Origin: Amazonocrinis nigriterrae CENA67
GTDB lineage: Bacteria > Cyanobacteriota > Cyanobacteriia > Cyanobacteriales > Nostocaceae
Direction: 5' to 3'
NCBI RefSeq assembly: GCF_016056305.1
Contig: NZ_JAECZC010000056.1
Coordinates: 1-64,000 of the forward strand
Length of the DNA stretch: 64,000 nucleotides
A program made the translations under genes and the position numbers. This document shows positions 56,082 through 64,000 of this stretch, one piece after another. Positions within the stretch are counted from its first letter, which is position 1, and the number at the start of each line of letters is the position of its first letter. A model generated the notes under the pieces. The model was not told where the DNA came from and searched no databases. It was given only the letters and a program-made list of their open reading frames with translations.

Positions 56082-58458
56082 GTAGGGCGGTGCAATTAAA
56101 GATAACTGGCTAGGACTGTCATTTGTCATTTGTGAACCACTACGGTGAGGCAGTCCAGTCTTGGGTTCTCATACCACTCCCTTTGGCTGTCGGGAGACCC
56201 GCCTACGGGGGTGGCTCCCCAAGTGAAGCACGTGGCGTCATTTGTAAGGGTTTCAAGCCCATTTACGTTTCATAACATAGTTTGGTTTATTTCCACCGAC
56301 TTACTTAAACATCTTTCAGGACTTACGCAAGAGTGGCGGAAAAACGAACCGCACTCCACAGGAGAACCCATCCGCCATTGAGGGTTCCCGCAGGATAGCG
56401 ATACTAGAAAAACAGTGTTGCAGAACAGAGGGATGAATTAAGGCAAGCTGGGGGAGCAGGGGAAGAAATTTTTTATTTGCCAAATCATCCCGCAAATATG
56501 CAACGCTAGAAAAACAATTTGTATCTATAAATACATTTTAGCTTGTCAAAATGTTTTAATATCATGCTTTTGGAGGATATATTGCCTAATTAAAACAGTA
56601 AAATTTGACATTTTTTAATATTATTTTCCGGTTATTTTATTAATGAAAAGAAAATGTAAGTAGGTTTAATAAATAGTTTGCAGTGGCAAGTTTAGACTGC
56701 TTTCAACAAATATAAATATCTCCCACTCCCAATAACAGTGTTAATGATAATAGAGTTTTTGTATTTATTGTCTATTTTGTGCTGTCAAAGTATTAATTTT
56801 ACTGGTTTTTTGGTCACAGTAATGTCGATTATGTATCACAATCTTATCATAAAAATCTATGTAAAATTCCTGAATAATTACCAGTTTGATTTCAGGTCAT
56901 TAAATTTACCTTTAGTAAGAAATAAAAATTACATAATCAAAGTTAATACCACTGTGAAACTGAATGAAATAAAAAATATACCATTCTATACTATTAATTG
57001 CTAATTATTCGGCTGTTACTGTTAACACTCAACAGGTATCAGTTAAGAATTTATATAGTTTGGGTGTTGCTGCCATAAAGCGCGATCGCACCTCAACTAT
57101 ATCTTTACAAGTATACAAAACTCTATCCCCTTGCGGCTGGAGTTTTTGGCGATGAGGAATATCGATTTAAAAACATGCTCCTGACGATAAGTTAGGGGAA
57201 TAATAAGGCAGACGTTTATACAAAATTGGTATTAGACCTACCTATAGTTGTAGATTTTTTCTCGGATAACCTGAGCAATATCCTTTGTCAATTAATTTTT
57301 GATAAATTACTAAATTACATTGATGATGTTCAGGCTAAGCCAGCTAAATCTTTTTTTCAACAGTTACAAGTAAACCTTGTGCTACATACAAATTGTAACT
57401 GAAAACGAGTTTGTATATCATACCACACATTTGCAACTATTACAAGTTATTTATCGTGATTACTTGCTAACAATACACTAACATTTACACTCATTTTTAT
57501 TTTGTACTTGCTATGTAGGCTATAGCTATAAAGCTTACCAATCGCGGTATTCAGAGAATATACACATAAGTATTTTATTGTCAATATTAAAAAATTTTTT
57601 CAAGTACATCTAATAAGTATATTTTAGATTTTTTTAATAATATTTATGGTGCTATATTTATCAGTTGTTTGTAAATGTAATTGATGGTAGATTTTGCTGT
57701 ATACTCAAGCCAATGAAAGATTATAAATCATAGTCTCCGAGGGGTGTAACCCCTCATTACATAATAAATGTAGGACAAAAAACAAAGTTGCACAATACAC
57801 AAATGAATGTCAAAATATATTCAGTAAATTTAACGTAATTACAGCTAATATGAAAAATAACATCCTGTATATAAAGAGTATAAATACGTTTTTTGTTCTT
57901 AATATTCAAGAGCGATTTTTTTAAAGTTCTAACCTAAATCTATTGAATTTTTACAAAATCACTCATAAGTTTCGCGCAAAAAGTAATACAATAAAAGTGA
58001 CAGGCAAAGAAATTAAATTAAAAACACAGACATTAAAAGGGTGAAAAACGGCATCTACTGAGAGCTACACGGAGACTTTTTACTGCCGTTTAAATTACAT
58101 ATATGGGAAGAGGTAAAAATTTACCTGGGATTCACAGCTAAATAAAGGTTACATCTGAAAAACCAGCAGTGATAACTTTCATAGATTAGATCAGGGATAA
58201 TCTCAAAATTTAGGGCAAAACAGCAAATATACTTGATTGGAAACACTCAAGATTTGGACTAAAAGATCAGCTCATGGAAATAATCATCAGGCGAAATACA
58301 GGTAAAAAGGACTGGGGATTAAGTAGCAGCTAGAAAAATTATGGAATTTACTCTGAACGCTGCCAAACTTTGTCAACTTTTCCCAGTATCACCAGCGAAG
58401 TAACTCCTGCCACCAACATAAAAGAATTGCACTAGTTTCATCCAAGACAATTAACACT
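56082..58458. other. Long AT-rich gap before hetP
   Basis: 2.4 kb without a convincing gene. It contains a GC-rich repeat block (56140-56235), one AGGACTTACGCAA end (56318-56330) and, from about 57700, the hetP regulatory region with the HetR palindrome and a long AT-rich leader. An 88-codon frame at 56738-57004 has only AT-rich, low-information sequence and no ribosome site. An 8-bp stem AAACGGCA..TGCCGTTT lies at about 58066-58112. Confidence 0.5.
57739..57755. promoter_or_regulatory. HetR-binding palindrome upstream of hetP
   Basis: GAGGGGTGTAACCCCTC differs from the Anabaena hetP HetR target as I recall it (GAGGGGTCTAACCCCTC) by only the central base, and the flanking CATTAC is identical. 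It lies about 0.7 kb before the hetP start, similar to the long distance in Anabaena. HetR is the master regulator of heterocyst differentiation. Confidence 0.88.
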
Positions 58459-58842
58459 ATGAATCAACACATTGCCGGCATTAGTAACAACTTCAATCAA
58501 AAAATCAATCCTGAACAATTTGACCAAATAGTTGAGGCGATTTTGGCCGGAAAGTATTCCTGGGCATGTGTTTTAATACTACGTTTGGCTGGTTACAATC
58601 CTTTACACTACATCCCCTACCGCACCTATAACAGATTGCTCAAAGAAAACTCCCAAGGCAACAAATTCCCCCAACAGTGTGACGAAAGTATAAAAACCCC
58701 ACAGTTATCTCCGAATAAAAAATCTGATACCAATGTTGCAACAAGTTGCATAGATAAGATAAAAGACCTTGCTTATCTGGATGTAGTAGGTAAAAAAACA
58801 GAAATTCGCGGTAGTGGTTTGGATCAGTTGTTAGCAAAATAA
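58459..58842 (+). CDS. hetP: HetP-family heterocyst commitment protein
   Basis: A 127-residue protein. The N-terminal block [20 protein letters not shown] then [20 protein letters not shown] and TYNRLLKEN is the HetP signature. HetP and its paralogues set the timing of commitment to heterocyst fate in Anabaena. The paralogue issue is settled in favour of hetP itself by the HetR operator and the very long leader upstream. The C-terminus holds IRGSGL, sharing RGSG with the PatS/HetN inhibitory peptide RGSGR. A terminator follows (58980-59019). Confidence 0.92.
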   Translation: MNQHIAGISNNFNQKINPEQFDQIVEAILAGKYSWACVLILRLAGYNPLHYIPYRTYNRLLKENSQGNKFPQQCDESIKTPQLSPNKKSDTNVATSCIDKIKDLAYLDVVGKKTEIRGSGLDQLLAK

Positions 58843-58979
58843 ATTCATGAATCTCAACCGATCAAATCTGAACCACAACCTGAAAGCACTGAAGATTTTT
58901 CCTTAAAATTCTGTGAAATTAGCTAAAAAAGCTATTTATTCACTGGATTTGAGTTCAGATGCCATTGAGTGTTTCATAG

Positions 58980-59019
58980 CCTACCAGGCTGATGAAAAAT
59001 CATCGCCTGGCAGGTTTAT
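58980..59019 (+). terminator. Terminator of hetP
   Basis: CCTACCAGGCTGATGA and TCATCGCCTGGCAGG pair with one bulged T around an AAAA loop, followed by TTTATTT. It lies about 140 bp after the hetP stop. Confidence 0.72.
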
Positions 59020-59532
59020 TTCGTGTTCACTCTTGGAAAGAAGATAGGAATTATATTGCTAAAATATGCCAAAATGGCAATTCATTAATAATCAAATCCT
59101 ATAAATTATAGATAATTATTTAAACAGAGAAGACTAAGGAGTAAATTTGTTTTCAAAAATAACATCCATAATTAACTGACTATCAAACACATACAACTGG
59201 CTGTTATTGCTGAAGCAGTCAGTGTCTCTGGGAGTAAGTATTATACCCAGATTAACGATCTACCGTTGCTGCTGGTGGTTCTTTTTCCGATCAAGTCTGA
59301 GCAAAGAAAAGTTGGAATGGCGGCTGACTCCATTCTTAACTTTGAGTGCTTAAGATCGAGTTTCCTTGTGGTGGGGGAAATTAGATAAAACTTCTAAACT
59401 ACAGCTAATGTTGCTTGAGTTTAAAAAGCTCGTTAGCAGCATTGCCAAAAGCGGAAATAGAAAACGTTACGGTTAAATCGTTATTGTGGATGATAGGAAC
59501 TATAGCTCTTATGCTTCTCTTTTGATTAATTG

Positions 59533-59564
59533 TAATCCTAATTCTCCCAATTAGGATTATTTTT
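59533..59564 (+). terminator. Orphan intrinsic terminator
   Basis: TAATCCTAATT-CTCCC-AATTAGGATTA is an 11-bp perfect stem with 5-base loop followed by TTTTT. It lies 700 bp after hetP, beyond hetP's own terminator, so it should end another plus-strand transcript that is not a recognised gene. Confidence 0.75.
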
Positions 59565-59577
59565 GCTATGTAGACTT

Positions 59578-59680
59578 ATACCATTTCACGAAATACCTGA
59601 TACAAATACCCTAGTAGGGGCGTACATCTGTACGCCCCTACAGTCGATTCATATCTTGCAAATATTTTTGGAAATGGTAT
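59578..59680. mobile_element. MITE-like element, ends ATACCATTTC (copy 2 of 3)
   Basis: 103 bp between ATACCATTTC (59578-59587) and GAAATGGTAT (59671-59680), perfect 10-bp inverted ends. It encloses the GTAGGGGCGTACA palindrome (59614-59641), a second element nested inside. Relatives at 5439-5645 and 61457-61650. Confidence 0.6.
59614..59641. repeat. GTAGGGGCGTACA palindrome, copy 2
   Basis: A perfect 13-bp stem with a 2-base loop, almost the same as 15138-15165. It sits inside the MITE-like element. Confidence 0.65.
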
Positions 59681-59729
59681 GAACTTTGAAACTCTCCTTT
59701 CTTCAATCGATTCTCTAGACTGTCTGATT

Positions 59730-61220
59730 TCAAAAGCGATTAAACAATCTACTGTACTGATCTATCTGCTTTTGCAGTTGATTTAGCATTTTTTGAATAT
59801 CTGTATTGTTTTGATTATCATCATTTTTGTCATCATCATTGTTGCTTGTATTATTGTTGCTGCTGAGAGTGCTATCGTAGTATCGAAATTCTGACCAAAT
59901 TTCTGAACTCACTGGCATACTTTTGTTTTCATATGTGGAGTCAGCTTTAAAGATAGAATTTTCAGGGTTGCTCTCGGCTATGGAACTAGTATTGAAGTTA
60001 AGATTGGTAGTTAATGGATTGTTGACTGATATATCTGCAAACGCTTGCTGTACTAAAGAACTGATGTTGATTGAACTAATATCAATACCAGAGTTTGCCG
60101 ATTGTGTGCTACTTCCTGCTGTGTCTGTGATGATCTGACGTACTTCGGCATCAGTCAAGTTGCGGTTAGCGCTAAGCATCAGTGCAACTACACCAGCAAC
60201 GTGGGGAGTAGCCATAGATGTACCGCTGAGAGTGGCATACTGATTACCTGGTACTGTAGAGTAGACATCAACTCCTGGGGCTGTGACGTAGGCAAGTTCA
60301 TTCCTACCAGACCGATTAGAGAAGTCAGCCATGTTATTATTGCTATCCACTGCACCAACAGCAATTCCGTAGTTATTTGCATAACGGGCAGGATAATCTG
60401 GTGAGGATTCCCCATCATTACCTGCTGCCATGACCACAATTACTCCTTTGCTGCTGGCATATGCAATAGCTGATTTGAGAGTACTATTAGAATAATTGCC
60501 TCCGAGGCTGAGGTTAATTACATTAGCTTTATTGTCCGCTGCATAACGAATACCATCAGCGATCGCACTATAATACCCAGAGCCGGATTCATTCAAAACT
60601 TTTACAGGCATAATCTTAGCATTATAGGCAATGCCAGTCACACCATAGTCATTATTCTCGCCAGCGATCGTGCCAGAAACATGAGTACCATGACCGTTAT
60701 CATCTAGAGTGTTATTGTTGTTGCCATCAAAGTTCCAGCCTCGGACATCATCTACATAGCCATTGCCATCATCATCTATACCGTTATCAGGAATTTCCTT
60801 AGTATTAGTCCAAATATTATTCTTTAAATCCTCGTGATTGTAGTCAACTCCAGTGTCTACAACAGCAACAACAACACCCTGACCTGTATATCCATTTGCC
60901 CAAGCTTCTGGGGCGTTAACCAAGTCTGCTCCCCAATTATTACCACCAAGTTTAGGAACATCACTAAAAGTATTTTGACCAGCAGCTTTACTGACTGCTG
61001 CGCCTGCATTTACCAAGCCATAGCCGGAGGTCGAATTATAGTTTTTAGCGCTTGTAGCAGTAGCATTACTGGTAATTTCTGCCTTTTGATAAAAGCTACT
61101 ACGACCGCCCAGACCCAAGCTATGATTATCCTGGATATGAAAAGTATCTACTGAGGAGATAGAAGCAGAATTTAGCCCGTTATGAGAAAGTAATTGACTA
61201 CTAGTATCATTAATGGGCAT
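59730..61220 (-). CDS. Subtilisin-like serine protease (S8)
   Basis: A 496-residue S8 protease. Triad: Asp122 (VVDTGVD), His177 (NGHGTHVSG), Ser335 (SGTSMATPH), with oxyanion Asn268 (AAGNDG). An acidic insertion at 146-158 (NGIDDDGNGYVDD) looks like a calcium loop, as in the calcium-dependent protease group of Anabaena. Residues 1-100 are a propeptide-like region without a clear classical signal peptide. The C-terminus has an Asn/Asp-rich linker and a Gln-rich helix (about 465-493). No substrates known. Confidence 0.93.
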   Translation of the reverse strand: MPINDTSSQLLSHNGLNSASISSVDTFHIQDNHSLGLGGRSSFYQKAEITSNATATSAKNYNSTSGYGLVNAGAAVSKAAGQNTFSDVPKLGGNNWGADLVNAPEAWANGYTGQGVVVAVVDTGVDYNHEDLKNNIWTNTKEIPDNGIDDDGNGYVDDVRGWNFDGNNNNTLDDNGHGTHVSGTIAGENNDYGVTGIAYNAKIMPVKVLNESGSGYYSAIADGIRYAADNKANVINLSLGGNYSNSTLKSAIAYASSKGVIVVMAAGNDGESSPDYPARYANNYGIAVGAVDSNNNMADFSNRSGRNELAYVTAPGVDVYSTVPGNQYATLSGTSMATPHVAGVVALMLSANRNLTDAEVRQIITDTAGSSTQSANSGIDISSINISSLVQQAFADISVNNPLTTNLNFNTSSIAESNPENSIFKADSTYENKSMPVSSEIWSEFRYYDSTLSSNNNTSNNDDDKNDDNQNNTDIQKMLNQLQKQIDQYSRLFNRF

Positions 61221-61456
61221 AAGTATTTGATCCTCAAAGAGATTAATTATTATTTGTCAGCGTTAAATGTTAAAACCTATCCCTAGGCTCTCAAACATAA
61301 TTTTGCTTCCTTTGCCAATAATTACTATAGATATGAAGACTAAAATGCTATTTTTCTTACAAATCAAATGAGTAAAAATATGATTGTTATAGAACCAATA
61401 TTTTTACCAAATACAATTTAGATTTGTACTAAATTTGACAGCAAATAAAATGCATA

Positions 61457-61650
61457 ATACCAATTCTGTATGAAGATGCGCCAAACTATATGAGGAACAA
61501 ACCGCAAAGGGCGCAAAGGAGAGGCAGCGCGGTCTTGGGGGTTCCTCCCCCCCCTACTCCCTGCGGTCGTGGGGGCCCCGAGTCCCCCATGAGCGACTGC
61601 CGTCACAAAGAAAGAAAAAAATTTGGCGTAGCCTCACAAAGAAATGGTAT
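61457..61650. mobile_element. MITE-like element, ends ATACCAATTC (copy 3 of 3)
   Basis: 194 bp from ATACCAATTCTGTATGAAGA to CTTTGTGAGG's complement GCCTCACAAAGAAATGGTAT. Shares the AACCGC and CACAAAGAAAGA tracts with copy 1. Interrupted by a GC-rich hairpin block at 61523-61601. Confidence 0.6.
61523..61601. repeat. GC-rich hairpin insertion
   Basis: 79 bp bounded by GGCAG and CTGCC with inner pairing GGGGGTTCC..GGGGGCCCC, CATGAGCGACTGCC end. Its right junction GACTGCCGTCACAAAG matches that at 63694 (GACTGTCGTCGCAAAG). Confidence 0.5.
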
Positions 61651-61825
61651 GAGTATATGCTGCGATACCCTACTCTTATCCTACAAATACGCGCTCCGCG
61701 TAGCTTACTTCCCGATAGGGGAACTTCAGCCTAACGGCGAACGGGAAGCCACTAGCTTGCAGCAAAGCTTCGCTAATGTGTCTACGTTTTTCCGTTACCT
61801 GTGTGTAAGTCCTGTTTCAGTAATT

Positions 61826-62650
61826 CTAAGTAGAACGCAAAGCAGCTGCTTGATTTTCTTTGCGCCAAGTATCAGGAGGTAAGCCGTGATGCTGGCGAAA
61901 TTGACGTGAAAAATGAGACACATCTTGATAGCCTAATGCTTGAGCAATTTGCTCAACTGTGTGATGTTTATTTTGCAGTAAAAAACGGGCTTGTGCCATC
62001 CGACGTTTAATAATCCAGCTGTTAACAGTCTCTCCTGTCTGCTTGGCAACTCGGTTAGTTAAGTAAGCAGGTGAATAACCAACTGCAACAGCTACATCGC
62101 ACAAAGTAATTGCTTGGTGATAATTGGCTTCAATGAAATCGAAAACTTTTTGTAGTTGGGGAACGCAAGGGAAAAACGACTCTGTTGGGTCAGTTAGTAA
62201 AGCTTCCGCTGTGGGTAATGATTCTGAGGTTTGCTGAAATTTATTAGCGCACCAATGTTTGAGAGTAGCTTGCTTTTGTAGTCGAGTATTGATGGCTCGA
62301 ACTAATTCGTCTACTGTAGTGGGTTTAGTGAGATAGTCATCTGCTCCTAAGTCCATACCTTTGCGAATAGATGCTTTAGTGTCAAAGCCAGTGACAAAAA
62401 TAAAAGGAATAATTGCTGTCGTAGGTTCTTGGCGCAACTTTTTTAGAACACTATAACCATCCATATCAGGCATAACAATATCGCAAATTATCAAGTCAGG
62501 TAAATGCTCTTGTGCTTGCTGAATACCAACAAGACCATTTTTAGCAGTTATGACATGAAAACCTTTAATTTGAAGACCTTTCAAGAAAAGATTACAGGTG
62601 GCTGTATCATCTTCAATTATCAGAATTTTTTTCGATGATTCGTAAATCAT
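61826..62650 (-). CDS. Response regulator with AraC-type DNA-binding domain
   Basis: A 274-residue regulator. Receiver domain (8-125): acidic pocket E13-D14-D15, phospho-acceptor Asp57 (LIICDIVMPDMDG), Thr87 and Lys109. C-terminal AraC/XylS helix-turn-helix pair (about 165-268, CDVAVAVGYSPAYLTNRVAK and VEQIAQALGYQDVSHFSRQF). No sensor kinase is nearby. It could act on neighbouring genes, e.g. the protease upstream on the same strand, but that is inference. Confidence 0.95.
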   Translation of the reverse strand: MIYESSKKILIIEDDTATCNLFLKGLQIKGFHVITAKNGLVGIQQAQEHLPDLIICDIVMPDMDGYSVLKKLRQEPTTAIIPFIFVTGFDTKASIRKGMDLGADDYLTKPTTVDELVRAINTRLQKQATLKHWCANKFQQTSESLPTAEALLTDPTESFFPCVPQLQKVFDFIEANYHQAITLCDVAVAVGYSPAYLTNRVAKQTGETVNSWIIKRRMAQARFLLQNKHHTVEQIAQALGYQDVSHFSRQFRQHHGLPPDTWRKENQAAALRST

Positions 62651-63590
62651 TTTTCCACCACTGAAATATTTAGGTTTTAATAGTTACGCAAGCTTAGACT
62701 GTATATTAATTAAAAGTACTATTAATAGGTAAATACTTAAGTTTATATTTGTTAAATTTAATACAGTTTTTCAGTTAATCATAAATAGGCAGTAATTATT
62801 TTTTATAAGAATAAAAATTGAAGTTTTTTATGCTATTCCTGAAAAAATCTATTGTTTTTTTCAAAAATCTAGCATTAGCCCTACTGAAATATCAGTACAT
62901 CTAAAGGAGTAATTAATATAAAGCATTATTAAATTAAATGATTACATTGTCAATATTAAATTTGCTAATTTTGGCTTATTTGCTGTACTTTCATAAGCTA
63001 AAAATTTATAAATACCAAGCCTTGAATACTTGTGGCAAGAGCAAAATATCAATGAGTTCGTAGTGTATTTTCCTTACTTTCTCTACTGTTGCTACTTTTC
63101 CTACTTTTCTTACTTTTCACATTTTTAATTGTTATGCTAGATTTTTCAAATTTTAGCGACTTCAAAGTATTAATCTGAGGTTTATTCTCATTCGTAAGCA
63201 TCCTAAATTGCCTTGAATAAATAATCTTAATTAAAGTCATACAAAAGCTGTGGAGAAAAAACTGTCTGCTAATCTAAGTAAAAAAGTGGGAAAAGTGGAT
63301 TAATGTGTAAATTTAATTACAAAACTTTTCCTAGTTGTTGCCGACTTCTTTATTCACAGCCACCGTAACTTTCAAGAGAAACATTTCCTAAGCCACACCC
63401 AGTAAGGATTTGGCGTTTTTCATCATATAGCTGTAGTCACATTGGTTAGGACAATGTTTGCTCAAAGCCTTGAACCAAATGGGTTTCTACTCAGCAACGC
63501 CACATACGTGGCTGTCAGCAAAGCGCGATCGCGCAGTGGCTTCACCCTGCGGGTTCGCCGTTAGGCGTTCTCGTACCCCTACGCTTAAGC
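62651..63590. other. Long AT-rich gap
   Basis: No convincing gene. At 63063-63122 is a pyrimidine-rich tandem tract (TACTTTTCCTACTTTTC), and the Lys/Ser-rich 63-codon frame covering it is a repeat translation. At 63515-63590 starts GC-rich repeat DNA (CGCGATCGCGCAGTGGCTTC). Confidence 0.5.
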
Positions 63591-63831
63591 CAGGGCTGTT
63601 TCATTCACTGATGATGGGGATTTGTACTGAGGATAATCTCACGCAAAGACGAGGCAGCGCGTTGGGCGGCTCTGCCGACTTGAAGCGACTGTCGTCGCAA
63701 AGATGCAAAGAAAAATCGCGTATTTTTGGTTGAAGGCGCAAAAATTTTTTACTATAATTATGCGCTTGTTCTCAATTTTTATTTCTTTGAATCTTACTAT
63801 TTTACCTATTTTAGGGAACGAAACAGCCCTG
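63591..63831. mobile_element. MITE, family 1, copy B, with 12-bp target duplication
   Basis: 241 bp, ends CAGGGCTGTTTCATTCACTG and, on the other strand, CAGGGCTGTTTCGTTCCC. Direct duplication CTACGCTTAAGC flanks it (63579-63590, 63832-63843). In reverse orientation it aligns with 7300-7493 over its length, except for a 45-47 bp insertion (63651-63694). Confidence 0.82.
63651..63694. repeat. Small hairpin repeat nested in the MITE
   Basis: GGCAGCGCGTTGGGCGGCTC..GCCGACTTGAAGCGACTGTC interrupts the MITE between two CGCAAAG tracts. The empty site is seen in copy A (7300-7493). The same core is at 7219-7259. Confidence 0.7.
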
Positions 63832-63843
63832 CTACGCTTAAGC

Positions 63844-64000
63844 AAGCTACGCGGCCTTCGTCTTTGAAGGAGAACAATAGCCGCACCAAGCGTCTACAGC
63901 ACTTTGCTATACCAGCCGCAAAAACCGCCATAGTTTGAAAACCTATGACAAATAGCTCAAGTCCTCTTACAGCAGTTTTCAGATGAATAGACCACAGTGA
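63844..64000. other. Right end of window
   Basis: AT- and GC-mixed sequence after the MITE, with no gene or clear signal supported. Confidence 0.35.

Larger units (their letters stand above)
58843..59729. other. Gap between hetP and protease: terminators, repeats, possible ncRNA
   Basis: No confident gene. Contains the hetP terminator, a stretch of moderately structured DNA (59020-59530), a strong orphan terminator (59533-59564) and a MITE-like element (59578-59680). A 70-codon open frame (59176-59388) has no ATG, GTG or TTG start near its beginning. Confidence 0.5.
61221..61825. other. Repeat-filled gap
   Basis: No gene. It holds the MITE-like element at 61457-61650 and GC-rich palindromic sequence at 61690-61790 (GCGCTCCGCGTAGC, AAGCTTCGCTAATGTG). 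Reading frames here are translations of repeats. Confidence 0.55.

Noticed and set aside
56738-57004. 88-codon open frame in the AT-rich gap before hetP
   Set aside because: Composition is Ile/Asn/Leu-rich as expected of translated AT-rich DNA, with no ribosome site and no motif.
59176-59388. 70-codon open frame upstream of the orphan terminator
   Set aside because: No ATG, GTG or TTG near its start and no ribosome site; kept only as part of the possible non-coding RNA region.
61490-61882. 130-codon frame in the gap after the protease
   Set aside because: It runs through the MITE and GC-rich hairpin repeats and into the end of the response-regulator gene; repeat translation only.
63049-63240. 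63-codon Lys/Ser-rich minus-strand frame
   Set aside because: It is the translation of a pyrimidine-rich tandem repeat (TACTTTTC units) and has no ribosome site.
63458-63733. 91-codon frame at the right end
   Set aside because: It crosses the MITE end and the nested hairpin repeat; no independent coding evidence.

Overview
The window comes from the chromosome of a filamentous, heterocyst-forming cyanobacterium of the Nostoc/Calothrix/Tolypothrix kind. Evidence: a HetP-family gene (58459-58842) with a near-exact match to the known hetP HetR-binding palindrome about 0.7 kb upstream; carotenoid genes crtP-crtB; phycobilin-pathway heme oxygenase; the variable subunit of ferredoxin:thioredoxin reductase; a hormogonium-polysaccharide-type gene cluster; many HIP1 octamers (GCGATCGC); and short tandem heptamer repeats in many gaps. 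Most genes are single housekeeping or accessory units separated by repeat-rich gaps. No rRNA operon, phage, intact insertion sequence or working CRISPR array is seen.

Layout. 0-5 kb: a tandem pair in which a 238-aa protein repeats the N-terminal module of its 1250-aa TPR-CHAT (caspase-like) neighbour. 5-8.4 kb: a cytochrome P450, a nest of three repeat elements, and a 1-Cys peroxiredoxin. 8.7-14.9 kb, minus strand: two GT4 and one GT2 glycosyltransferase, an O-antigen-ligase-like membrane protein (hpsP/O/N/L-like) and another glycosyltransferase. 15-24.8 kb: glmM, heme oxygenase, a secreted TPR protein, a COG0523 metallochaperone overlapping an ABA4-like membrane protein, a run of very small genes, moaC, tRNA-Arg and an MFS transporter. 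24.9-33.1 kb: a lipid-linked GT2, a cell-wall NlpC/P60 peptidase divergent from a beta-lactamase-fold protein, an outer-membrane-barrel protein, an amino-acid-type binding lipoprotein, tRNA-Ser and crtP-crtB. 33.5-48.4 kb: a PhyH-type dioxygenase, nagZ-like GH3, an unusual regulatory-looking stretch with small genes and a CRISPR relic (36.4-37.7 kb), mutL, a rhodanese-like protein without its cysteine, an adenosine-deaminase-family enzyme, purA, rplY, an APH/P-loop fusion, a YdcF protein and ftrV. 48.4-56.1 kb: an RND efflux operon divergent from a GH116 glucosidase, framed by a direct duplication. 56.1-64 kb: long AT-rich non-coding DNA around hetP, a subtilisin-like protease, a response regulator with AraC output, and mobile repeats.

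Gene cooperation. The hps-like cluster would build, polymerise or ligate an extracellular polysaccharide. CrtP and CrtB make and desaturate phytoene. glmM, the NlpC/P60 peptidase, the beta-lactamase-fold protein and the GH3 enzyme all concern peptidoglycan synthesis or recycling but are not one operon. The RND pump and its adaptor overlap by 4 bp and form one efflux unit; no TolC-type gene is next to them.

Most notable: (1) a duplicated promoter plus 5' end of the GH116 gene lying beyond the RND operon; (2) the HetR operator; (3) the TPR-CHAT pair; (4) the 36.4-37.1 kb stretch with three TGASTCA heptamers exactly 10 bp apart, two TACAAATGTA palindromes, three hairpins and a strong Shine-Dalgarno site before a 38-residue membrane peptide; (5) miniature transposons with 10-12 bp target duplications, one carrying a smaller hairpin element; (6) tandem intergenic-type repeats translated in frame inside MutL. 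Functions come from reading motifs by eye; no database search was run.
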